The notes under the pieces were generated by a model, which did not search any database, was not told the origin of the DNA, and saw nothing but the letters and a program-made list of their open reading frames with translations. A DNA stretch of 64,000 bases from Halomonas piscis (GTDB lineage: Bacteria; Pseudomonadota; Gammaproteobacteria; Pseudomonadales; Halomonadaceae): NCBI RefSeq assembly GCF_031886125.1, contig NZ_CP119391.1, positions 868,001 through 932,000 of the forward strand, in the 5' to 3' direction. The position numbers were made by a program, and so were the translations under genes. Each line of letters starts with the position of its first letter. Position 1 is the stretch's first letter. Below, piece after piece: positions 53,831 to 62,692 of the stretch.

Positions 53831-55471
53831 TTATACGGTGCGCGGCTCGCTCATCAGTGCCTTGATCAGGCCGTAGCAGCCGAACAGCAGCACCACGGTA
53901 AACGGCAGGCCGGTGGAAACCGACGCCGCCTGCAGCGCGCTCAGGCCGCCACCCAGCAGCAGCGCAATGGCAATGCCGCCCTCGATGATGGCCCAGAACA
54001 TGCGCTGGGGCTTGGGCGCATCCACCTTGCCGCCGGCGGTGATCGAATCGATGACCAGCGAGCCGGAGTCCGACGAGGTCACGAAGAAGACGATGACAAG
54101 CACGATACCGACGAAGGACGTAATGGCGGACAGCGGCAGCTCGCCGAGCATGGCAAACAGCTGCAGGTCCAGTTCGGCGTCCTGCACGCTGGAGATACCC
54201 TGGGTAATGACCTGATCAATGGCCGTGCCGCCAAAGGCGGTCATCCACAGCACGGACACCAGCATGGGCACCAGCAGCACGGCGATCAGAAACTCGCGCA
54301 CGCTGCGGCCGCGGCTGACCCGGGCGATAAACATGCCGACAAAGGGCGACCAGGAAATCCACCAGGCCCAGTAGAAGGCCGTCCAGCTGTGCACAAAGGC
54401 GGCGTCCTCACGGCCGAAGGGGTTGGCCAGCGCCGGCAGGTTCATCGCGTAAGCGCCGAGGTTGCTGAAAAAGCCGGTAGCAATGGCAAGGGTCGGCCCC
54501 ACGACGATTACGAACACCAGCAGCAGGAAGGCCAGCGTCATGTTGAGCTGGGACAGGCGCTGTACGCCCTTGTCCACGCCGGCCACCACGGAGCCCAGCG
54601 CCACGGCGGTAATGCCGAGAATCAGCACCACCATGGTGGTGTTGGTGTTGGGGATATTGAAGAGGTAGTTAAGGCCGGTTGAGGCCTGGGTGGCGCCCAG
54701 CCCCAGCGAGGTGGCAAGCCCGAACAGCGTGGCAAACACGGCCAGCGTATCGATGATGTGGCCCGGCCAGCCCCAGATGCGCTCCCCGAGGATCGGGTAG
54801 AAGATCGAGCGCATGGTCAGCGGCAGCCCCTTGTTGAAGGCGAAGATGGCAAGGGACAGGCCGACGATGGCATAGGCACCCCAGGGGTGGAGGCCCCAGT
54901 GGTAGATGGTCGACGCCATGGCCAGCGTCGCCGAGGCCTCAGCGTTACCCTCGGCACCGCCCAGCGGGGCCGCGTCCGCGCCGCTCATCGCCGTGCCGAA
55001 GTGGGACAGCGGCTCGCCCACGCCGTAGAACATCAGGCCGATGCCCATGCCCGCGGCAAACAGCATGGCAAACCAGCCCGCATAGCTGAAGTCGGGCGTG
55101 GCCTTGGCACCGCCGATGCGCACCTTGCCCAGCGGCGACAGCACAAGCCCCAGGGCCACCAGGACAAAGACGTTGCCGCCAACCAGAAACACCCAGCTCA
55201 GGTTGCCGGTCAAATAGTCAAAGGTGCCGGTGAACATCGGCGCGACCTGATCCTGCAGCGCCAGGGTGATGATCACAAACAGCAAGATCACCAGCGAGGA
55301 GACGGTGAACACCACGCTGTGCAGGTCGATGGGGACACCAAACCGGCTGGTGGCAATGTTGTCCTGGCCGATCACATAATCGGTGTCGATCAGGTTAGCC
55401 GCCCCCTCCGGTGCGGGAATACCTTCCGAGGCGCTTTGCTCTGACGCCTCCGGCGTTTCTTTGTTGGCCAT
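53831..55471 (-). CDS. BCCT-family betaine/choline/carnitine transporter
   Basis: 546 residues with 12 predicted helices after an acidic N-terminal tail of about 50 residues. Family blocks seen: AGMGIGLMFYGVGEPLSHF and the signature WTAFYWAWWISWSPFVGMFIARVSRGRSVREF, whose Trp/Tyr residues form the trimethylammonium-binding aromatic cage. Expected to import betaine, choline or ectoine with sodium. ATG 55471 has AAGGAA upstream. It follows a UspA gene and an ABC betaine system on the same strand. Exact substrate unknown. Confidence 0.92.
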   Translation of the reverse strand: MANKETPEASEQSASEGIPAPEGAANLIDTDYVIGQDNIATSRFGVPIDLHSVVFTVSSLVILLFVIITLALQDQVAPMFTGTFDYLTGNLSWVFLVGGNVFVLVALGLVLSPLGKVRIGGAKATPDFSYAGWFAMLFAAGMGIGLMFYGVGEPLSHFGTAMSGADAAPLGGAEGNAEASATLAMASTIYHWGLHPWGAYAIVGLSLAIFAFNKGLPLTMRSIFYPILGERIWGWPGHIIDTLAVFATLFGLATSLGLGATQASTGLNYLFNIPNTNTTMVVLILGITAVALGSVVAGVDKGVQRLSQLNMTLAFLLLVFVIVVGPTLAIATGFFSNLGAYAMNLPALANPFGREDAAFVHSWTAFYWAWWISWSPFVGMFIARVSRGRSVREFLIAVLLVPMLVSVLWMTAFGGTAIDQVITQGISSVQDAELDLQLFAMLGELPLSAITSFVGIVLVIVFFVTSSDSGSLVIDSITAGGKVDAPKPQRMFWAIIEGGIAIALLLGGGLSALQAASVSTGLPFTVVLLFGCYGLIKALMSEPRTV

Positions 55472-55623
55472 AAGCGATTTTCCTTCAAAGTGAACAGGAA
55501 GTGCGTCGCCCCAGTGCTCTATACGCAAGCGCTCCTTGCGAGAGCGTTACAAACGCCTCAGGCGCGACGATGGATATATCAATGCATGATGGTGCAGGCC
55601 CGGCAGTCGGGCAGCTGCTCCGC

Positions 55624-56049
55624 TCAGCCCTGGTCGTGGCGCAGCAGAAAGACCGATGCGGACGTGCGCGATGCCAGGGTGCCGCCGTGGGCCGGCAGAA
55701 CGATATCCAGCGAGCGGGGCAGATGGGTGGCCATGATGACCAGATCCGCGCCGACGTCGTCAACGGCCTGGAGCAGCAGGTCATCCAGGTTGGCGATGGG
55801 GTCGGTGGAGCGGTAGACCTTCGCCGCGACCGGGCGGCCGTGAGCCGCGTGGCGCTTTTGGGCAAAGGCTTCGAGCTTTTGCTGGTATTCTTCCGGCGTG
55901 CGGGCCACGCTGTTGGGCGAGTTGGACGTCACGCCCACGTAGGTGATGGTGGCGTTGTAGTGGCGCGCCAGGTCGGCCACCTTGGCCAGCGCCGGTTCCA
56001 GGGTTTCCACGTACCCAAGGTCGATTGGCACCATGATGTGATCAAACAT
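55624..56049 (-). CDS. Universal stress protein (UspA family)
   Basis: 141-residue Usp-fold protein: MFDHIMVPIDLGYVETLEPALAKVADLAR start and a C-terminal ADLVIMATHLPRSLDIVLPAHGGTLASRTSASVFLLR. The usual ATP loop Gx2Gx9GS/T is replaced by HLPRSLDIVLPAHGGTLASR, so ATP binding is uncertain. UspA proteins such as TeaD regulate osmolyte transporters in Halomonas; its position between the ABC system and the BCCT carrier suggests a similar task (inference). Confidence 0.9.
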   Translation of the reverse strand: MFDHIMVPIDLGYVETLEPALAKVADLARHYNATITYVGVTSNSPNSVARTPEEYQQKLEAFAQKRHAAHGRPVAAKVYRSTDPIANLDDLLLQAVDDVGADLVIMATHLPRSLDIVLPAHGGTLASRTSASVFLLRHDQG

Positions 56050-56085
56050 ACACGACTCCTTTGCCGGCTTGAGAAAGATGCAAGG

Positions 56086-56120
56086 CATAAAAACAGCCAC
56101 GTCGAGGCGTGGCTGTTTCA
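56086..56120 (-). terminator. Intrinsic terminator after the ProX-like gene
   Basis: Eleven-base-pair stem AAACAGCCACG / CGTGGCTGTTT with a six-base loop; minus strand ends in TTTTT. It would limit read-through from proX into the usp gene. Confidence 0.82.
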
Positions 56121-56135
56121 GCATCGGGCCCGACC

Positions 56136-57005
56136 TTAGTTGTCAAGCCATTCGTTGACCTTGTCCGGGTTGTTTTCTACCCACTCTTCAGCGGCCGCTG
56201 CGGGATCATTGCCTTCTTCCTGCATCAGCATGACTTCGTTCATGTCGTCCGAAGACCACTCGAACGCGTCCAGAATCGCATAGGCGCCGGGCATGTCGTC
56301 TTCAAGGCCCTGGCGGGCAATGGTGTGGATCTTTTCGGAGCCGCCGTAGGTTTCCTTGGGGTCGTCGAGGAACTTGAGGTCCCAGCGAGCCAGCATCCAG
56401 TGCGGCGTCCAGCCGGTCACGGCGATGTCCTCGTTGCTGTCGATGGCGGACTTGAGCGCGGCAGTCATGGTCGCGCCGCTGCCGCTGACCAGGTCGTAGT
56501 CCAGGTCGTATTCGTCGATGGTTTTTTCGGTCAGGCGCATGACGCCGGCGCCCGGATCGATGCCGGTGATCTTGCCGTTGAAGCTGTCGACGTGATCGTT
56601 CATGTCTTCGATGGAGTCGACGTCGCTGTATTCGGGCACCACCATGCCGAGCTTGGCGCCCTCAAGGTTGGGGCCGAGATCGTTTAGCTCATCCTCGAGC
56701 TCGGCGTAGTAGTCCTCGTGGGTGGCGGGCAGCCAGCCGGCGAGGAAAGCGTCGGTATCGCCGGTCGCAACGGACTGCCACATGGCCGCGGCAGACAGCG
56801 AGGAGGTTTCCACGTCGTAGCCGGCCTGCTCGAGGACGACCTTCATGACCTCGGTGGAGGCGACGGTAGAGGCCCACTCGACGTAGGACAGGTTGACCGT
56901 ACCCTTGTCCTGGGCATGGACGGTGCTGCCGGCCGCCAGGCCTGCGCCGGCGAGCAGGGCAAGCGAAGTTACGCGAATGCGTTTTGTCAGCATTGATGTT
57001 GTCAT
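56136..57005 (-). CDS. proX: Glycine betaine/proline ABC transporter substrate-binding protein
   Basis: 289-residue OpuAC/ProX-family periplasmic protein. A signal peptide ends about residue 31 (STVHAQ). The binding domain has LSYVEWASTVASTEVMKVVLEQAGY, AMWQSVATGDTDAFLAGWLP and VTGWTPHWMLARWDLKFLDDP, with several Trp and Tyr for a cation-pi box. Very acidic. It is 146 nt downstream of proW. Betaine as ligand is inferred. Confidence 0.92.
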   Translation of the reverse strand: MTTSMLTKRIRVTSLALLAGAGLAAGSTVHAQDKGTVNLSYVEWASTVASTEVMKVVLEQAGYDVETSSLSAAAMWQSVATGDTDAFLAGWLPATHEDYYAELEDELNDLGPNLEGAKLGMVVPEYSDVDSIEDMNDHVDSFNGKITGIDPGAGVMRLTEKTIDEYDLDYDLVSGSGATMTAALKSAIDSNEDIAVTGWTPHWMLARWDLKFLDDPKETYGGSEKIHTIARQGLEDDMPGAYAILDAFEWSSDDMNEVMLMQEEGNDPAAAAEEWVENNPDKVNEWLDN

Positions 57006-57151
57006 TAGCGTTGCTCCCTTGGTGATAGTCAGGCGCCGCTCAGCGGCGCCCTGGATTTGTGATACAGCAGTGTGTTCGTTGCATCACTCCGGTACAGGAT
57101 GGCAAGGCCGTCGCGACTTGGCAAGCCGGGGCGCATCGCCATCGATAACGC

Positions 57152-57976
57152 TTAGCGGCGCAGCGACTGGGTCAGGCGGTCCAGCAGCATGGCCAGAATC
57201 ACCACGGCGATGCCGGCTTCGAAGCCGTCGCCCGGGCGCAGACGCTGGATCGCACGCCAGACTTCGCTACCCAGGCCGTCAGCGCCGATCATCGCGGCGA
57301 TGACCACCATGGAAAGCGCCAGCATGATGGTCTGGTTGATACCCGCCATCAGCGTCGGCAGGGAAAGCGGTAGCTGCACCTTGACCAGCTTCTGACCGCG
57401 GGTGGCGCCGTAGGCATCGGCGGCTTCGATGAGGTCGCCCGGTACCTGGCGGATGCCCAGGGTGGTAAAGCGAATGGCCGGCGGCATGGAGAAAATCACC
57501 GTGGCAAAGATCGCCGAGACCGAGCCGATACCGAAAAACGGAATAGCCGGAATCAGGTAGACGAACGCCGGCATGGTCTGCATGAAGTCCAGCACCGGCA
57601 TGAGCGCTCGGTAAAGCCGCTCGGAAAGCGCCGCGGCGATTCCCACCGGCACCGCGATGATCACCGCCACCAGGGTGGCGATCACCACCAGCGTCAGCGT
57701 TTCGATCATCGGGAACCAGAGCCCCATGTTCCAGATAAGCGCCAGGCCGACGGCCGCGCCGATGCCCAGGCGGATGGAAGAGGCGCGCCAGCACAGCAGC
57801 ACGATGATCGCCATCAGCCCCCATTCGGGGAGCCACATCAGCGCATCGTTGAGACCGTCGATGCCGCTTTGGGTCACCCGGGAGATGCTCCGGGTGACCA
57901 CGGAATATTCGCTGGTCAGCCAGTCCAGGCCGCCTTCGATCCAGTCCCCGAGGGGGATGCGTACGATATCCATCAT
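57152..57976 (-). CDS. proW: Glycine betaine/proline ABC transporter permease
   Basis: 274-residue BPD-type permease with six helices. MQTMPAFVYLIPAIPFFGIGSVSAIFATVIF and the EAA loop (LIEAADAYGATRGQKLVKVQLPLSLPTLMAGI) are typical of ProW/OpuAB. The ATG overlaps the proV stop (ATGA) with AGGAG just before it, giving tight coupling of permease to ATPase. Confidence 0.93.
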   Translation of the reverse strand: MMDIVRIPLGDWIEGGLDWLTSEYSVVTRSISRVTQSGIDGLNDALMWLPEWGLMAIIVLLCWRASSIRLGIGAAVGLALIWNMGLWFPMIETLTLVVIATLVAVIIAVPVGIAAALSERLYRALMPVLDFMQTMPAFVYLIPAIPFFGIGSVSAIFATVIFSMPPAIRFTTLGIRQVPGDLIEAADAYGATRGQKLVKVQLPLSLPTLMAGINQTIMLALSMVVIAAMIGADGLGSEVWRAIQRLRPGDGFEAGIAVVILAMLLDRLTQSLRR

Positions 57977-59175
57977 TGATCTCCTGCCCGTGCGAGTTCA
58001 TCCAGGACGGCGCCTTTCACCACAACGCCCAGCAGGCGCTGCTCGTCGTCTACCACGGCGATGGGAAAGCTCTTCTCGGTGAACAAGGCAAACAGGTTCT
58101 GCATCGGCTCGTCGGGCGTAACGCGACGGAAGTCCTGGGTCATGTAGTCAGCGATGGTGTCGGCGCCCTGGTCGACGGCCCGGCTGGCCTCATCGACCTC
58201 GAGCAGGCCAAGCAGCTTGCGGTTGCGATCGACGACGTAGATGGAATCGATGCTGTTTTCGCGCATCTTGTGCAGCGCCGTGCGCGGCCCGTCGCTGCTG
58301 CGAGCGGTGGAGCGAACCCGGCGCATGGCGCTTTCCGCGGTCAGAATGCGCGACATGTCCACGCCTTCGATAAAGCGGCGGACATAGTCATCTGCCGGGT
58401 TGGTAAGAATTTCTTCGGGAGTGCCGATCTGAACGATCTCGCCGCCCTTGAGCAACACGATGCGGTCACCGATGTTGAGCGCCTCGTCGAGGTCGTGGGT
58501 AATGAACACCGTGGTTTTCTGGGTTTCGGCCTGCAGCTGCATCAGCTCCTGCTGCATGTCCTTGCGGATCAGCGGGTCAAGCGCCGAGAAGGCTTCGTCC
58601 ATCAGCAGAACGCTGGCGTCGTTGGCCAGCGCCCGGGCAAGGCCGACACGCTGCTGCATGCCGCCGGAAAGCTGATTGGGGTAGGCGTCTTCCCAGCCGT
58701 CTAGGCCGACCTGGTGTAGCGAGTTTCGTGCCAGCTTGTGTCGCTCGGATTTGCTGATGCCGCGAATTTCCAGGCCGAATTCGGCGTTTTTCTGCACCGT
58801 ACGGTGGGGGAAGAGAGCAAAGTTCTGGAATACCATGGAAAAGTGTCGGCGGCGGCATTCCAGCAGCGCCTTGTCGCTAAGCTTGGGGATGTTTTCGTCG
58901 TCAATGACGACTTCCCCTTCGGTAATATCAATCAGGCGGTTGAGGCAGCGAATCAGGGTGGATTTACCCGAGCCCGAGAGCCCCATGATGACCAGCAGCT
59001 CACCTTCATACACGTCGAAGTCGATGTTGGAAAGCGCCAGCGTCTGGCCGGTTTTTTCGAGAATTTCGGGACGTCCGAAGCCTTGATCACGCAGTTCCAA
59101 GGCGCTTTTGGGGTGTTTGCCAAAAACCTTGCTTAACCCGCGCACCTTTATTTTGACGTCTTGTGTGTCGTCCAT
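57973..59175 (-). CDS. proV: Glycine betaine/proline ABC transporter ATP-binding protein with CBS domains
   Basis: 400 residues. Walker A GLSGSGKST, signature LSGGMQQRVGLARAL, Walker B VLLMDEAFSALD, switch His in VFITHDLDEA. Two C-terminal CBS domains (about 280-395; MRENSIDSIYVVDRNRKLLGL, LFALFTEKSFPIAVVDDEQRLLG) resemble those that sense ionic strength or c-di-AMP in OpuA-type systems. First gene of the proV-proW-proX unit; a strong promoter lies 146 nt upstream. ATG 59175 chosen; the frame is open to 59214. Confidence 0.94.
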   Translation of the reverse strand: MDDTQDVKIKVRGLSKVFGKHPKSALELRDQGFGRPEILEKTGQTLALSNIDFDVYEGELLVIMGLSGSGKSTLIRCLNRLIDITEGEVVIDDENIPKLSDKALLECRRRHFSMVFQNFALFPHRTVQKNAEFGLEIRGISKSERHKLARNSLHQVGLDGWEDAYPNQLSGGMQQRVGLARALANDASVLLMDEAFSALDPLIRKDMQQELMQLQAETQKTTVFITHDLDEALNIGDRIVLLKGGEIVQIGTPEEILTNPADDYVRRFIEGVDMSRILTAESAMRRVRSTARSSDGPRTALHKMRENSIDSIYVVDRNRKLLGLLEVDEASRAVDQGADTIADYMTQDFRRVTPDEPMQNLFALFTEKSFPIAVVDDEQRLLGVVVKGAVLDELARAGDQ

Positions 59176-59214
59176 CAGCGATGCCTGGTTGGTGAAAAGA
59201 CAACACGCCCTCAT

Positions 59215-59229
59215 TAGGGCACGGCCCTA
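59215..59229 (-). other. Small leader hairpin upstream of proV
   Basis: TAGGGC-ACG-GCCCTA, a perfect 6-bp stem about 40 nt before the proV start, inside the predicted 5' leader. No T-run, so not a terminator. Confidence 0.4.
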
Positions 59230-59301
59230 GCGCACCGCCCCGGAATCTACCGGACGGCCCGCCTGGCGCCGCGCACCATAATGAAAAAAGGCGTGCAATA
59301 C

Positions 59302-59322
59302 ATAAACAGTATTATCGTTTAT
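59302..59322. promoter_or_regulatory. Inverted repeat overlapping the proV -10 box (candidate operator)
   Basis: ATAAAC-(9)-GTTTAT, 6-bp arms, AT-rich, overlapping the first bases of the -10 hexamer. Placement is that of a repressor operator; the regulator is not encoded nearby. Confidence 0.5.
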
Positions 59323-59349
59323 TATACATGGGTGCCGCGACCCTGTCAC
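59321..59349 (-). promoter_or_regulatory. Sigma-70-type promoter of proVWX
   Basis: Minus strand GTGACA (59349-59344), 17-bp spacer, perfect TATAAT (59326-59321), leaving a leader of about 140 nt before proV. Confidence 0.75.
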
Positions 59350-59436
59350 AACGGCTGGCTAACGGTGGTTGGACGCTGCGCTTAGCGCCTGTCTCATCCC
59401 GGCCAGCCGTCGTGCATCTGACTCCAGGGCTAAAAT

Positions 59437-60042
59437 TCAGGGCGGAGCGGTCGACTCGGCGACGCGAACCAATCGCGCATCCAGGGACACGGGAATGGCA
59501 TTGCGTATATCGTCGTAGCCCAGCAGGGCCAGCACGCTGCGGCCCACTGGATCGCTGCGCACTTCCCGGGCATCCAGCGACAGCGGCTCGGCCTGAGTCA
59601 CGCGAATGCTTTCCTCATCCAGCCGGCTGAAGCGTAGCCGCACCGGTGCCTGCTGCCCCTGGGCCTGAAACACCACGTTCTCCACCAGCTCGCTGCCCGG
59701 CGTCAGGGCATCCAGGCGGCTCGTGTCCACGTTGGCGGACAGTGTGAGTAGCGGCTTGTCCGCCAGCCCGGCAAGCCAGGCCGGCAGCTCGTCAAAGCGG
59801 TCCAGCACCTCAAGCTGGCTCAGCCGCAGCGGCAGGCGCAGCGTACCGTCATCGGCGATCTGGCCGTCAAGCCCGCGCAGCCGATGCCGGTGAGCCACCG
59901 TATCCGAAGCCGTACGCTCGGTGATCGTGACCCCGACCTGGGAGGCCGATGGCGCCAGCGCCCACTCTGCCTGAGCCGGCAGTACCATACTCATACAGGC
60001 GATACCCAGCAAGCAGGCCCGGCGATGACTGTGATGCCACAT
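59437..60042 (-). CDS. YceI-like periplasmic protein
   Basis: 201 residues. A signal peptide (MWHHSHRRACLLGIACMSMVLPAQA) is followed by a YceI-type lipocalin-like domain: EWALAPSASQVGVTITERTA, GTLRLPLRLSQLEVLDRFDELP and VRSDPVGRSVLALLGYDDIRNAIPV. It could bind an isoprenoid or amphiphile as other YceI proteins do; sequence match is moderate. ATG 60042 chosen over 60093 because the signal peptide starts there. Monocistronic. Confidence 0.7.
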   Translation of the reverse strand: MWHHSHRRACLLGIACMSMVLPAQAEWALAPSASQVGVTITERTASDTVAHRHRLRGLDGQIADDGTLRLPLRLSQLEVLDRFDELPAWLAGLADKPLLTLSANVDTSRLDALTPGSELVENVVFQAQGQQAPVRLRFSRLDEESIRVTQAEPLSLDAREVRSDPVGRSVLALLGYDDIRNAIPVSLDARLVRVAESTAPP

Positions 60043-60128
60043 AGGCAGACTCCTGTGTCCGCTGTTTATCGGAGCGAGAATGACTAGCCTCACCCCACCG
60101 TATTCGGTATCATACGCCCCCGCGCAAA

Positions 60129-60204
<76 letters not shown>

Positions 60205-60301
60205 ATGAAATCAGCACCTTATGAATTTTGACTGGTGAGTCCCATAGTCCAAGGGTACAGTTTCGGTACAGTGCCGATCCTTCAGTCCCCTGGAGACTTT
60301 C

Positions 60302-61140
60302 ATGGCCACCATCGTCAAGACCCCTGCCGGTAGCTGGAAAGCCGTCATTCGCAAGACCGGCTGGCCCACCACCGCCAAGACCTTCCGTACCAAGCGAGAT
60401 GCCCAGGACTGGGCACGCCGCACCGAAGACGAAATGGTGCGCGGTGTCTATATCCAGCGCAGCGCCTCGGAGCGTATGACGCTCGAAGTCGCGCTCAAGC
60501 GCTACCTGGCCGACGTTACCCCTACCAAGAAGCCCAGCACCCAGAAGAGCGAACGCCACAAGGCCAACACGCTGATTGAGCACTTGGGCAAGTACTCCCT
60601 CGCGGCCCTGACGCCGGAGCTGATCGCCAACTTCCGTGACACCCGTCTGAACAGCATTGGCCATCGTGGTCAGCCTATCAGCCCCAACACCGTGCGCCTG
60701 GAGCTTGCCTTGCTGGGCCATCTCTACACCGTGGCCATCCAGGAATGGGGCCTGGGCTTGACCTACAACCCCGTCCAGAACATCCGCAAGCCCAGCCCCG
60801 GGGAAGGACGCGATCGGCGCCTGAGCCCCGACGAAGAGAAGCGGCTGTTCACGGTGCTGCGTCAGCACAGCAATCCCATGCTGGCCTGGATCGCCAGAAT
60901 CGCCCTGGAGACGGGCATGCGCTCGTCGGAGATCCTGACCCTCACTCGCTCCCAGGTCGACGTGAAACGCCGCGTGGTGCTCCTCACGGACACCAAGAAC
61001 AACGAAGCCCGCCTGGTGCCGCTGACCCAGTCCGCCACCGAGGTGTTCAAGCAGGCGCTGAACAATCCGGTGCGACCGCTTGAATGTGACCTGGTGTTCT
61101 TTGGCGAGCCTGGAAAGGATGGCAAACGCGGCCCCTGGTA
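60302..61140 (+). pseudogene. int: Tyrosine recombinase/integrase, 5' part (split by IS110-family element)
   Basis: First 279 codons of an integrase: arm-binding N-terminus (MATIVKTPAGSWKAVIRKTG), SAM-like core-binding domain (about 58-155) and the start of the catalytic domain with the first Arg in ALETGMRSSEILTLTRSQVD and the beta-hairpin Lys (TDTKNNEARLVPL). The frame continues into the IS as GLTRQGVG and stops. The remaining codons are at 62693-62927; joined, they give 357 residues with no frameshift. Confidence 0.92.
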
Positions 61141-61289
61141 TGGATTGACCCGTCAAGGGGTCGGTTGACTCTGCTACGTGTGATTGTCCTCAATGCCTAC
61201 GGATCAGGAAGCGAGGGGCTATCAGCGACGGTGGATCTCTCTGGTATTCGTGGGTTGGTTACCGACCTGTCATCACTTCGTCGCGGAGC

Positions 61290-61406
61290 TACCCTGGTCT
61301 ACGAGCGAGGGTCACCCCGCCCCGCAGGGCGGGGGCCTCATAGGAGCGTCAGGGGTTCTCCCACCGGCCCGACGCTCCCTGAATCGTAGGCACTGAGGCG
61401 CGATCA
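61290..61406 (-). ncRNA. Candidate guide (bridge/seek) RNA region of the IS110-family element
   Basis: Non-coding end beyond the transposase stop. Two perfect stems: GGAGCGTC / GACGCTCC (61343-61350 with 61371-61378, 20-nt loop) and CCCCGCCC / GGGCGGGG (61315-61322 with 61327-61334). Next to them, CCCTGGTCTACG (61292-61303) joins 7 nt identical to the left target flank (61133-61139) and 7 nt identical to the right flank (62697-62703). Family knowledge: IS110/IS1111 elements encode a guide RNA in a non-coding end. Exact ends and strand are not determined. Confidence 0.45.
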
Positions 61407-62609
61407 TCATGCGGTGGCCCGGCTGCCGTGCGGTTTGCCCATCGCTTCGCAGGCAATCGCCCACAGGAAGCCGGCCATTTCTCGCGCCACCGCCGTGGTG
61501 ACTTGCTGCTTGGCCTTGCCCGTGGCAGCCAGGCGGCGGTAGCGCCCGCACAGTCGCTTCTGTGCCTCCCAGGCGATCGCCTGCACCGTTGGCGAGGTCT
61601 TCTCGGCGCGCTGCTCAATAATGCGCGTCTTGCGGGCCGGGAACCGGTAGCTCCAGGCCGCCTCCACCAGCACTCGTCGCACATGGCCGTTGCCGGTCTT
61701 GGTGATGCCGCCCTGGCGCCGACTGCCCCCGCTCGAGTGCTCGCTGGGCACCAGGCCCAGGTAGGCCATCAGCTGGCGGGGCGAGTCGAAGCGACTGATG
61801 TCACCCAGCTCGGCCAGCACCGTCATCGCCGTGATCAGGCTCACGCCCCGCATCGCCTGAACGGCCTCGACCACCGGAGCCAGTGACCAGTTTGGTAACA
61901 CCGCTCTCATCTGTTTTTCGAGACCCGCCACACGGCGCTGGGCATCTTTCACGTTGTCGACGTACTCCTGCAACACAACCTGCTGAACCGGGGTGTCGAA
62001 GCGCACCGTCTCCAGCCAGCGGAAGTGTGCCGGTATCCACTTGCTCTTGCCGGGGTAGATCTTGCTGTGCCGCAACAAGAAGGCGTTGAGTCGCTGTCGG
62101 GCGCGGAGCTCAGCGGCTTTCATGTCTTCCCGGGCACGCGTCAGATCGCGAATCGCCTCCTGTTCCGGCGTTGGCACCCAGACCGGTGTCAGCTCTCCTG
62201 AGCGCGACAGGCGAGCCAGCATCTTGGCATCGCGACGGTCGGTCTTGATGCGATCCCCTGCGCGCTGAGGAATCAGCGTCGGGGCAACGACCTCGCAATC
62301 ATGGCCGCTGGCCTGAATCTGGTGATAGACCCCGTAGCCACAGGGGCCAGCTTCGTAGCTGAATAACAGCGGCTGCCCATCGAAACGCTGACTCAACTGA
62401 CGAACCAGCTTATCGATGGCCTGAGGCTCGTTCGGAATTTCGCCGCGGAACTCGGGAGCTTGGCGTCCGGCCTCGGCGATTGCCACGGAGATACTCGCCT
62501 TGTGCACGTCCAGGCCAATATAAGCGGCGTGGACGTTGCTGGCAGCACTAACCCGCTGGGCAACAGTGCGCTCGACAATAGCTGGCTGAGTTGCGTTAGA
62601 CTGTTTCAT
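61407..62609 (-). CDS. IS110-family transposase (DEDD/Tnp_20)
   Basis: 400-residue recombinase. The RuvC-like N-terminal domain has YIGLDVHKASISVAIAE (Asp), FSYEAGPCGYGVY (Glu) and KTDRRDAKMLARL (Asp-Asp). The C-terminal Tnp_20 domain (about 265-345; MRGVSLITAMTVLAELGDI, MAYLGLVPSEHSSGGSRRQGGITKTGN) carries the catalytic serine region. GGGAGG lies before the ATG. A 12-bp hairpin (62645-62656 with 62669-62680) sits between the start and the element's end. Confidence 0.94.
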   Translation of the reverse strand: MKQSNATQPAIVERTVAQRVSAASNVHAAYIGLDVHKASISVAIAEAGRQAPEFRGEIPNEPQAIDKLVRQLSQRFDGQPLLFSYEAGPCGYGVYHQIQASGHDCEVVAPTLIPQRAGDRIKTDRRDAKMLARLSRSGELTPVWVPTPEQEAIRDLTRAREDMKAAELRARQRLNAFLLRHSKIYPGKSKWIPAHFRWLETVRFDTPVQQVVLQEYVDNVKDAQRRVAGLEKQMRAVLPNWSLAPVVEAVQAMRGVSLITAMTVLAELGDISRFDSPRQLMAYLGLVPSEHSSGGSRRQGGITKTGNGHVRRVLVEAAWSYRFPARKTRIIEQRAEKTSPTVQAIAWEAQKRLCGRYRRLAATGKAKQQVTTAVAREMAGFLWAIACEAMGKPHGSRATA

Positions 62610-62692
62610 GACCTGCCTCCCTCAATAGTGGCTCTGTGTTGTTGCCCTACCTCAACATAACCCACGACGTTGAGGTGGGGCAGGTCAATCCA

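Larger units (their letters stand above)
61141..62692 (-). mobile_element. IS110-family (IS1111-like) insertion sequence, 1552 bp
   Basis: Ends TGGATTGACC (61141-61150) and GGTCAATCCA (62683-62692) form a 10-bp inverted repeat. Excising exactly this interval restores the integrase reading frame (GPWY + DVYAYTKLW). A TG dinucleotide is shared by both junctions, in line with the core dinucleotide of this family, and there is no longer target duplication. One DEDD transposase gene; the 266-nt end downstream of it is non-coding and highly structured, as in IS1111-type elements. Confidence 0.88.
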
